Assembly: GCA_946540735.1 (NCBI GenBank)
Contig: CAMNIN010000002.1
Coordinates: 102,663 to 166,662 of the forward strand
Length of the DNA: 64,000 nucleotides
Origin: an uncultured Prevotellaceae bacterium
GTDB lineage: Bacteria; Bacteroidota; Bacteroidia; Bacteroidales; Bacteroidaceae
Direction of reading: 5' to 3'
Below the pieces are notes generated by a model, which had not been told where the DNA came from, searched no databases, and saw only the letters and a list, made by a program, of their open reading frames with translations. A program made the position numbers and the translations under genes. This document shows positions 33,805-40,268 of this stretch, piece after piece. Each line of letters begins with the position of its first letter. The stretch's first letter is position 1.

Positions 33805-35370
33805 ATGAGCAAACAATTAGAGAAGATCAAAGCCCTTGTCGCCAAGCGCGAACAGGCCCGTCTTGGTGGCGGAGAGAAAGCGATTGAGAAACAGCATGCC
33901 CGTGGCAAGTACACCGCCCGCGAGCGTATCGACATGCTTCTCGACGAAGGCAGTTTCGAGGAGTTCGACATGTTCAAGCTCCACCGCTGCACCAATTTCG
34001 GCATGGAGAAGAAGCAATTCCTTGGCGACGGTGTCGTAGCCGGTTCCGGTACGATCGATGGTCGTCTGGTGTATATTTTCGCACAGGACTTCACTGTGAA
34101 CGGCGGTTCTCTCTCTGAGACCATGGCCGAGAAGATCTGCAAAGTGATGGATATGGGTATGAAGATGGGTGCCCCCGTGATCGGCATCAACGACTCTGGT
34201 GGTGCACGTATCCAGGAAGGCATCAATGCCCTTGCCGGCTATGCAGAGATCTTCGAACGCAACATCCTTGCCTCGGGTGTGATTCCCCAGATCTCGGGTA
34301 TCTTCGGTCCTTGTGCTGGTGGAGCTGTCTACTCCCCTGCCCTCACCGACTTCACCCTGATGATGGAGAACACCTCCTACATGTTCCTGACCGGTCCGAA
34401 AGTGGTGAAGACCGTCACCGGTGAGGATGTGGACCAGGAGCACCTCGGCGGAGCTTCCGTACACTCCACCAAGAGCGGTGTGACCCACTTCACCGCCTCG
34501 ACAGAGGAGGAAGCCCTTGAGATGATCAAGACGCTGCTGAGCTATATCCCCTCCAACAACATGGAGGAGACCCCGCGCAAGCCCTGCGACGACCCCATCG
34601 ACCGTATGGAGGACAGCCTGAACGAGATTCTGCCCGACGACCCCAACATGGCATACGACATGTACAAGGTGATCGCCGCCATCACCGACAACGGCGAGTT
34701 CTTTGAGGTGCAGCCCAAGTTTGCCAAGAACATCATCGTCGGTTTCGCCCGTTTCAACGGACAGAGTGTCGGTATCGTGGCCAACCAGCCTTCCTGCTAT
34801 GCCGGTGTGCTGGATGTGAACGCCAGCCGCAAGGGAGCACGCTTCGTGCGCTTCTGCGACGCTTTCAACATCCCCATCGTGAGTTTGGTCGACGTGCCCG
34901 GATTCCTTCCCGGCACCGGTCAGGAGTACAACGCCGTCATCCTGCATGGAGCCCAGCTGCTGTATGCCTACGGCGAAGCCACAGTGCCCAAGGTGACCAT
35001 CACCCTGCGCAAGAGCTATGGTGGCAGCCACATCGTGATGGGTTGCAAGCAACTGCGCACCGACCTCAACTACGCATGGCCCAACGCAGAAATCGCCGTG
35101 ATGGGTGCCTCTGGTGCCGTCGCCGTGCTCTGCGCCAAGGAAGCCAAGGCCAAGAAAGAGGCAGGAGAGGACGTCAAAGCCTTCCTCGCCGAGAAAGAGG
35201 AGGAGTACTCAGAGCTGTTCGCCAATCCTTATCAGGCAGCCAAGTATGGCTACATCGATGATGTGATTGAGCCACGCAACACTCGTTTCCGTATCTGCCG
35301 GGCCCTTGCTCAGCTCGCCACCAAGCGTGAGAACCTGCCCGCCAAGAAACACGGCAACATTCCTATGTAA
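33805..35370 (+). CDS. mmdA: Acyl-CoA carboxyltransferase, methylmalonyl-CoA decarboxylase alpha / propionyl-CoA carboxylase beta type
   Basis: 521 residues, two crotonase-fold halves. Oxyanion loops are readable in the N half ([17 protein letters not shown]) and the C half ([15 protein letters not shown]), with [20 protein letters not shown] in the acyl-CoA site. It moves carboxyl between methylmalonyl-CoA/propionyl-CoA and carrier biotin. Mce upstream and the biotin carrier downstream place it in succinate-to-propionate fermentation. No membrane beta subunit or biotin carboxylase is adjacent, so direction (decarboxylase or carboxylase) is not settled here. Confidence 0.93.
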   Translation: MSKQLEKIKALVAKREQARLGGGEKAIEKQHARGKYTARERIDMLLDEGSFEEFDMFKLHRCTNFGMEKKQFLGDGVVAGSGTIDGRLVYIFAQDFTVNGGSLSETMAEKICKVMDMGMKMGAPVIGINDSGGARIQEGINALAGYAEIFERNILASGVIPQISGIFGPCAGGAVYSPALTDFTLMMENTSYMFLTGPKVVKTVTGEDVDQEHLGGASVHSTKSGVTHFTASTEEEALEMIKTLLSYIPSNNMEETPRKPCDDPIDRMEDSLNEILPDDPNMAYDMYKVIAAITDNGEFFEVQPKFAKNIIVGFARFNGQSVGIVANQPSCYAGVLDVNASRKGARFVRFCDAFNIPIVSLVDVPGFLPGTGQEYNAVILHGAQLLYAYGEATVPKVTITLRKSYGGSHIVMGCKQLRTDLNYAWPNAEIAVMGASGAVAVLCAKEAKAKKEAGEDVKAFLAEKEEEYSELFANPYQAAKYGYIDDVIEPRNTRFRICRALAQLATKRENLPAKKHGNIPM

Positions 35371-35442
35371 TTGAATTGAACTCGAGGCAGCGGGGTGGCA
35401 TTTGCTCCCTGCTGCCATTTTCCAACCTCAAACGCACGCGAA

Positions 35443-35601
35443 ATGGCAAAAGCAAACCATGAAGTGTATGCGGCCATTGCCATGGCCCTGCACGAATACA
35501 AGGGCAACAACGTACACGACAAGGAGGCAGGCATCATCACCATCCGTCCGCATCATACGGAGTGGAATGCCCACCTGCCCATGACCACCATGCATCCTTG
35601 A
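35443..35601 (+). CDS. Small subunit between carboxyltransferase and biotin carrier
   Basis: 52 residues: HEVYAAIAMALHEYKGNN, VHDKEAGIITIRPHHTEWNA, ending TTMHP. No membrane span. Similar short proteins lie between mmdA and the biotin carrier in other Bacteroidota and resemble the C-terminal cytoplasmic part of OadG or decarboxylase delta subunits that bind the carboxyltransferase; this is from memory. Likely a scaffold linking carrier and transferase. It starts 72 bp after mmdA and ends 30 bp before the carrier. ATG 35443 is preferred over an upstream reading from 35395 that has no family pattern. Confidence 0.7.
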   Translation: MAKANHEVYAAIAMALHEYKGNNVHDKEAGIITIRPHHTEWNAHLPMTTMHP

Positions 35602-35631
35602 GACCAATCATACCCAAAAAAACAGTTTATA

Positions 35632-36066
35632 ATGAAGACATACAAATATACAATCAACGGAACGAAATACGAGGTCGCTATCGGTGACATCGCCGACAAC
35701 ATCGCCTGCGTCACAGTGAATGGCGAGGAATACAAAGTGGAGATGGAGCCAGAGGCTGAACCCGAGAAGAAGAAGGTGGTGGTGAAGACCGGAGCTGCCA
35801 AGGAAGCCGCTCCTGCAGAGGCTACGGCTGCAGCCTCAGGTCCTGTGAACACCGCTAACGCACTCAAGGCTCCGCTTCCTGGTGTGATCACCGAGATCAA
35901 GGTGGCTGTAGGCGACGAGGTGAAGGCAGGCGACGTGGTCGTGGTGCTGGAGGCCATGAAGATGGCCAACAACCTGGAAGCCGAGAAAGACGGCAAGGTG
36001 ACCGCCATCCTCGTTTCCAACGGTGCCAGCGTGATGGAAGACACTCCGCTTGTGGTCATTGAGTAG
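35632..36066 (+). CDS. Biotin carboxyl carrier protein (decarboxylase gamma-type)
   Basis: 144 residues. Biotin attachment motif VLEAMKMANN near residue 105-114, inside a lipoyl/biotinyl domain (APLPGVITEIKVAVGDEV to TPLVVIE). Before it is an Ala/Pro/Glu linker, and the first 40 residues form the small docking strand set (YKYTINGTKYEVAIGDI). It shuttles carboxyl groups on biotin between the transferase and its partner. Last gene of the operon: a strong terminator follows at 36088-36112 and no beta subunit gene comes after. Confidence 0.94.
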   Translation: MKTYKYTINGTKYEVAIGDIADNIACVTVNGEEYKVEMEPEAEPEKKKVVVKTGAAKEAAPAEATAAASGPVNTANALKAPLPGVITEIKVAVGDEVKAGDVVVVLEAMKMANNLEAEKDGKVTAILVSNGASVMEDTPLVVIE

Positions 36067-36087
36067 ACCCGCCATCATGGATATCAA

Positions 36088-36112
36088 AGGGCTGTGGCAT
36101 TGCCATGGCCCT
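36088..36112 (+). terminator. Rho-independent terminator after the biotin carrier gene
   Basis: 11-bp stem (36088-36098 with 36102-36112, including two G-T pairs), 3-nt loop, then TTTTTC. It closes the mce-mmdA operon. Confidence 0.85.
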
Positions 36113-36204
36113 TTTTCGTGCGTCAAGTGGGGTGCCATCCGTCAAAAAAGGTATCATAAACCTAAATAATCAAAAAAGGATTTCGCCATATCGGTTTTTT
36201 TTCG

Positions 36205-36212
36205 TAATTTTG
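36205..36212 (+). promoter_or_regulatory. -7 box of the glycogen-synthase-like gene
   Basis: TAATTTTG about 70 bp before the ATG at 36282. No -33 partner seen. Confidence 0.5.
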
Positions 36213-36281
36213 CACAGGATAAGGAGGCAGGAGCATCATCTTGATCGGCCTTCCCCTATCCGAGCTAATAAAACCATTCAG

Positions 36282-37094
36282 ATGTCCAAGAAAATTTTAT
36301 TCATCAATCAGGAGATTACTCCCTACGTGCCCGAGAGCGAAATTTCCATTCTGGGCAAGATGCTCCCTCAGGTCATGCAGGAGCGAGGTTATGAAATCCG
36401 CACGTTCATGCCCAAATGGGGTACTATCAATGAGCGCAGAGGGCAATTGCACGAAGTCATACGCCTCTCGGGGATGAATCTTATCATCGACGACACCGAC
36501 CACCCGCTGATCATCAAGGTAGCCTCAATACCCGTCTCCCGCATCCAGGTATATTTCATCGACAACGATGACTATTTCCAGAAGCGCAAGATGGAAGAGA
36601 ACGAGCAGGGAGAGGAGTATGCCGACAATGGCGAGCGCGCCATCTTCTTTGCGCGCGGCGTGCTGGAGACGGTGAAGAAGCTCCGTTGGACACCCGACAT
36701 CATCGTTTGCCAAGGCTGGATGTCGGCCGTGGTGCCGCTCTATGTGAAGACCGCATATCATGAAGAGCCTTCATTCGCCAATACCAAGGTGGTGACCTCA
36801 CTCTTCACCAAGCAGCTGAAGAACGACCTTGGCTCGAAATTCAAGCACTGCGTGGAGTTCCGTGAGGCCAAAAGCTCATTGCTGTCATCCTACAGCGATG
36901 ATTTCAATTTCGTGGAACTTGGCAAGCTGGCCATCGACTTCTCTGACGGTATTGTGGAAGCCGGCTCTGAGGTGAACAGTGTACTGATGGACTACGCCAA
37001 GAGCAAGGGACTCCCTGTGTTGAGTTATCCCGGTGCAGAGAATTACGCTGACGCCTACGACCAATTCTACACCCAATTATTGGAAACAGAATAA
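36282..37094 (+). CDS. Glycogen/starch synthase N-terminal-domain protein
   Basis: 270 residues that match only the first (GT5 acceptor) domain of glycogen synthase: KKILFINQEITPYVPESEIS, MPQVMQERGYEIRTFMPKWG read in part, then VQVYFIDNDDYFQ-like RIQVYFIDNDDYF and TPDIIVCQGWMSAVVPLYVK. The C-terminal donor domain is absent, and KVGG is replaced by ESEISILGK. In Bacteroidota such proteins recur next to DUF4270 genes, as here (13 bp). It may be a regulatory or inactive relative rather than a working synthase. Start ATG 36282 begins the conserved part. Confidence 0.85.
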   Translation: MSKKILFINQEITPYVPESEISILGKMLPQVMQERGYEIRTFMPKWGTINERRGQLHEVIRLSGMNLIIDDTDHPLIIKVASIPVSRIQVYFIDNDDYFQKRKMEENEQGEEYADNGERAIFFARGVLETVKKLRWTPDIIVCQGWMSAVVPLYVKTAYHEEPSFANTKVVTSLFTKQLKNDLGSKFKHCVEFREAKSSLLSSYSDDFNFVELGKLAIDFSDGIVEAGSEVNSVLMDYAKSKGLPVLSYPGAENYADAYDQFYTQLLETE

Positions 37095-37107
37095 TTTTAG
37101 AGCAACG

Positions 37108-38556
37108 ATGAATATCAGATTCATGTTGAGTATTGCCGCAGCAGTGGCACTGCTGTTGATCTCCTGCGACGATACGACCGATGATATTGGCATTTCACTG
37201 ACAGACAATGCCGATCAGATCCAAATCAGTTCAGAAGTTTTCACCGCCACCTCACGCTCGGTGGCAGCCAAATCGATTGTCTCACGCAGTTCTACAGGTT
37301 ACCTGGGCCGCATCATCGACCCAGAGACGGGAGCACACATCACCGCCGACTTCATGACGCAGTTTTTCTGCTTTGACGGTTTTTCCATGATCTCGCCCGA
37401 CAGCATTGCCAACAAGGATGCCAACGGAGAGGCAATCGCAGACTCCTGTGAGTTGCGCCTGTTCTACAACAGCTATTACGGCGACTCCCTGGCCACCATG
37501 AAGCTCACCGTCTATGAGATGGGGACCCCAATGCCCGAGGACATCAAGTACTATACCGATTTCAGTCCGCTGAAGGAGGGGTATGTGCGCGAGGACGGCA
37601 TCCACAAGGACCATGCTTACACCCTCATCAACAAAAGCGAGACACGCGAGAAGGACAGCACGGATTCCTATGTCAACAACATCCGAATGCCTCTTAACGA
37701 CCCTTACACCGACAAGGATGGTGTGACCTACAACAACTTCGGCACTTATGTGATGCGACAGTATTACTCTCATCCTGAGTATTTCAAGAGCACCATCTCA
37801 TTTATCAACCACGTCGTGCCAGGTTTCTATTTCAAGATGACAGGCGGTCTGGGCTCAATGGCCTACGTGATATCGCCTCAGCTGAACATCTTCTACAGCC
37901 AGCGAATCAAAGCCGACAGCATTGCCAGCAAACTGACGCTGTTCTCCGGTACGGAAGAGGTGCTGCAGACCACGACAGTGAGCAACGACGAGGAAGCTAT
38001 CAGCCAGTTGGTGAACGACAAGAGCTGCACCTACATCAAGAGTCCATCGGGCATTTTCACAGAGGTCACTATTCCCGTCGACGAGATCATGAAAGGTCAT
38101 GAGAACGACACCATCAACTCCGCCAAGATCATTTTCAACCGCATCAACAATGGCCAGGCAAGCCAATATAACCTGCCCGCCCCCACGTCGCTCCTGATGC
38201 TGGAGGCCGACAGTGTGGCAGCATTCTTCGAAGGAGAGAAAGTGGCCAACTACAAGGACTCCTATATCTCGACCTATTCGGCTTCGCTCAACCGCTATGC
38301 TTTCAACAACATCAGCGGACTGGTCACGGCGATGTATCACGCCAAGACAGAAGGTGTGAAGTCCGACCCCAACTGGCTGTCGTATCATCCCAACTGGAAC
38401 AAAGTGATGCTCATCCCCGTCACAACCACCTACACGACTTTCGACCAGACCTCGGTGTTGTCGGGAGTTTCCAATGACATGTCGCTCACCAGCACCCGCT
38501 TAGTGGGAGGCGATACCCCGATCACCATCAGCGTGATCTACAGTTCCTTCAAATAG
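37108..38556 (+). CDS. DUF4270-family lipoprotein
   Basis: 482 residues. Lipoprotein signal MNIRFMLSIAAAVALLLISC with lipobox Cys20, followed by DDTTDDIG. The body is beta-rich with family segments: STGYLGRIIDPETGAHITADF, LRLFYNSYYGD and the late NWNKVMLIPV. Outer-membrane anchored, function unknown. It follows the glycogen-synthase-like gene by 13 bp; the pairing is typical of the phylum. The lipobox supports the start over an ATG at 37033 inside the previous gene. Confidence 0.9.
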   Translation: MNIRFMLSIAAAVALLLISCDDTTDDIGISLTDNADQIQISSEVFTATSRSVAAKSIVSRSSTGYLGRIIDPETGAHITADFMTQFFCFDGFSMISPDSIANKDANGEAIADSCELRLFYNSYYGDSLATMKLTVYEMGTPMPEDIKYYTDFSPLKEGYVREDGIHKDHAYTLINKSETREKDSTDSYVNNIRMPLNDPYTDKDGVTYNNFGTYVMRQYYSHPEYFKSTISFINHVVPGFYFKMTGGLGSMAYVISPQLNIFYSQRIKADSIASKLTLFSGTEEVLQTTTVSNDEEAISQLVNDKSCTYIKSPSGIFTEVTIPVDEIMKGHENDTINSAKIIFNRINNGQASQYNLPAPTSLLMLEADSVAAFFEGEKVANYKDSYISTYSASLNRYAFNNISGLVTAMYHAKTEGVKSDPNWLSYHPNWNKVMLIPVTTTYTTFDQTSVLSGVSNDMSLTSTRLVGGDTPITISVIYSSFK

Positions 38557-38566
38557 GCTCCCACAC

Positions 38567-38689
38567 ATGGCAGACAATTATCTGGAAAAACGGCGTGAGC
38601 AATATGAAGCCCGGAAAGCGGAATGGCTGAAGAAGAAAAAACTGCCACCGTCGATGAGAAAGACCAAGACTCCTTCAGAGAAAGCATAA
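38567..38689 (+). CDS. Small basic MADNYLE-type protein (40 aa)
   Basis: 40 residues: MADNYLEKRREQYEARKAEW then a Lys/Pro-rich tail ending EKA. It starts 10 bp after the DUF4270 stop and ends 7 bp before a strong terminator, so it is the last gene of that operon. Small proteins starting MADNYLE are common in Bacteroidota, with no function that I know of. Highly charged and likely helical; no membrane span. Too short for automatic calling but supported by start sequence, position and the terminator. Confidence 0.65.
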   Translation: MADNYLEKRREQYEARKAEWLKKKKLPPSMRKTKTPSEKA

Positions 38690-38695
38690 CAAGAA

Positions 38696-38731
38696 AATCC
38701 GGCCCGATGTATCCCTACATCAGGCCGGATT
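38696..38731. terminator. Strong bidirectional terminator
   Basis: 16-bp arms (38696-38711, 38716-38731) with one mismatch and a 4-nt loop; A-run before and T-run after. It ends the DUF4270 operon and could also end a minus-strand transcript starting near 38880. Confidence 0.9.
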
Positions 38732-38880
38732 TTTGATTCAATTCTCTCAATATTCTCCAAACAACCTCAACAGGATAGTTTGAGAGCCGTTTCAGGCTGC
38801 ATCTCAACAAAGATGTTACCCTGACAATCTTTCACCTCTAAAAATAACCTATTGAACAGATTCGTGTAGTCGTCTGTGAC
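38696..38880 (-). ncRNA. Candidate short minus-strand transcript (sRNA or small-peptide mRNA)
   Basis: A minus-strand TATTTTTG box (38885-38892) faces the bidirectional terminator, defining a unit of about 185 nt in a gap with no other gene. Within it are local hairpins: GAG/CTC plus AGCC/GGCT around 38790, and AAAGAT/ATCTTT around 38817-38840. A 22-codon reading frame from GTG 38835 to TGA 38767, preceded by AGAG, is also possible. No known RNA family recognised. Confidence 0.25.
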
Positions 38881-38884
38881 GATG

Positions 38885-38892
38885 CAAAAATA
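38885..38892 (-). promoter_or_regulatory. -7 box of the candidate small transcript
   Basis: Minus-strand TATTTTTG. The nearest CAAA on the plus strand (38919) is too far for a -33, so support is partial. Confidence 0.35.
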
Positions 38893-39087
38893 GGAGAAAA
38901 ATGTGATTGCAGGTGAAGCAAAAGGATAAAAAACTTTTCAATCCGCCTTTTTTTTGACATAAATCAAGCCGTAGACTCGATATCACCGTTCATCGGGATT
39001 TGTCGCTCGGCATGCACAAGAATCCCAAGGGACCGAGTATCAGGATTGCAAATCCGAAAAGCGCATTGAAAATGCTAATACTCCATG

Positions 39088-39110
39088 CGGGCGGATTTCA
39101 AATCCGCCCG
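39088..39110. repeat. Perfect 23-nt palindrome
   Basis: CGGGCGGATTT (39088-39098), one base, AAATCCGCCCG (39100-39110). It overlaps the first unit of the 24-bp tandem array. Confidence 0.75.
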
Positions 39111-39196
39111 AACAAAGAAATAGGAATCCGCCCGAACAAAGAGAAAAGAATCCGCATGAACAAAGAAATAGGAATCCGCCCGAACAAAGACCTAAG
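39101..39196 (+). repeat. 24-bp tandem repeat, four copies
   Basis: Four units of exactly 24 bp starting AATCCGCCCGAACAAAG (39101, 39125, 39149, 39173), with small changes; unit 3 has GCATG for GCCCG. Because 24 is divisible by three, a frame reads IRPNKEIG four times, but it lacks a credible start. Confidence 0.8.
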
Positions 39197-39288
39197 AGGA
39201 CAAGAGAATCCGGACGGACGAAGGCAAATCTTCCAGAAAAAGGAACAACAAATTGACACTCCGATACACATTTTTCAATTATTTGTTG

Positions 39289-39296
39289 TATCTTTG
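39289..39296 (+). promoter_or_regulatory. -7 box of the phosphotransbutyrylase gene
   Basis: TATCTTTG about 38 bp before the ATG at 39335. Confidence 0.55.
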
Positions 39297-39334
39297 CTTT
39301 TCAAATGTGAAAGACTATAGAAAATACAATAATT

Positions 39335-40243
39335 ATGGAAACCATCACCAATTTCGAACAACTGACAAAGCATCTTTCCGAGCGCGGCGAGCGCAAAAGA
39401 GTAGCCGTGGTATGCGCTTCGGATGATTCCACGCAATATGCCGTGGCCCGCGCCCTGGAGGAACAGTTCATAGAAGCCATCTTCGTCGGCTGCAAGGAGG
39501 AGATCATCGCCAACCCCGCCTTTGCCGCCCATGAAGGACACGTGACCTATATCGATGCCGACGACCGCGACGACGCAGCCCGCAAGGCCGTCGCACTGGT
39601 GCGCGAGGGAAAGGCCGACATTCTGATGAAGGGACTGATCAACACCGACAACCTGCTCCACGCCGTGCTCAACAAGGAGACCGGCATCCTGCCTAAAGGC
39701 AATGTGCTGACCCATATCACCGCCTCCGCCATCCCCGGCTATCCCAAACTGCTCTTCTTCTCTGATGCCGCAGTGATCCCCTATCCCACTCATGAGCAGC
39801 GTGTGGAGCAAGTGAGATATGTGGCCAAGCTCTGCCGTGACTTCGGCATCGCAGAGCCCAGGATATCGCTTATCCATTGTTCGGAGAAAGTGGGAGGCAA
39901 ATTCTTCCCCTTCACGGAGCGCTATGCCGAGATCATCGAAGAAGGCCGTGAAGGACAGTTTGGCAGTTGCATCATCGACGGTCCGCTGGACCTCAAGACC
40001 TCCTGCTGCAAGGAGAGTCTGGACAAGAAAGGCATCCAGTCACCCCTCGACGGCGAGGCCGATGCCCTGATATTCCCCGACATCCAGGCCGGCAACGTCT
40101 TCTACAAGACCATCACGCTCTTCTGCCACGCAGAGACAGCCGGAATGCTCGCCGGCACGATGGCCCCGGTGGTGCTGCCCTCACGCAGCGACAGCAAGAT
40201 CTGCAAATATTGCAGTCTGGCCCTGGCCGCCATCAACGCATAA
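39335..40243 (+). CDS. ptb: Phosphate butyryl/acetyl-type acyltransferase
   Basis: 302 residues of the PTA/PTB family: KRVAVVCASDDSTQYAVARA, EGKADILMKGLINTDNLLHAV, IQSPLDGEADALIFPDIQAGN and the C-terminal TMAPVVLPSRSDS. It exchanges CoA and phosphate on a short acyl group (butyryl or related). In many Bacteroidota a kinase (buk) follows; here uvrA comes 25 bp later and no kinase is seen in the window. The length fits phosphotransbutyrylase better than phosphotransacetylase. Acyl specificity is inferred. Confidence 0.85.
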   Translation: METITNFEQLTKHLSERGERKRVAVVCASDDSTQYAVARALEEQFIEAIFVGCKEEIIANPAFAAHEGHVTYIDADDRDDAARKAVALVREGKADILMKGLINTDNLLHAVLNKETGILPKGNVLTHITASAIPGYPKLLFFSDAAVIPYPTHEQRVEQVRYVAKLCRDFGIAEPRISLIHCSEKVGGKFFPFTERYAEIIEEGREGQFGSCIIDGPLDLKTSCCKESLDKKGIQSPLDGEADALIFPDIQAGNVFYKTITLFCHAETAGMLAGTMAPVVLPSRSDSKICKYCSLALAAINA

Positions 40244-40268
40244 ACTAACCTCCCCCCCTCCACACGCA

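Noticed and set aside
33817..35052. 411-codon minus-strand frame opposite mmdA
   Set aside because: His/Gly/Val-rich shadow of a clearly recognised carboxyltransferase gene.
39101..39196. Tandem repeat as a possible CRISPR array
   Set aside because: Units are contiguous 24-mers without spacers, and no cas gene is in the window.
39000..39320. Plus-strand reading frame with IRPNKEIG repeats
   Set aside because: Starts at TTG with no ribosome site, is made mostly of the 24-bp DNA repeat, and runs through the ptb -7 box. It is a by-product of a repeat length divisible by three.
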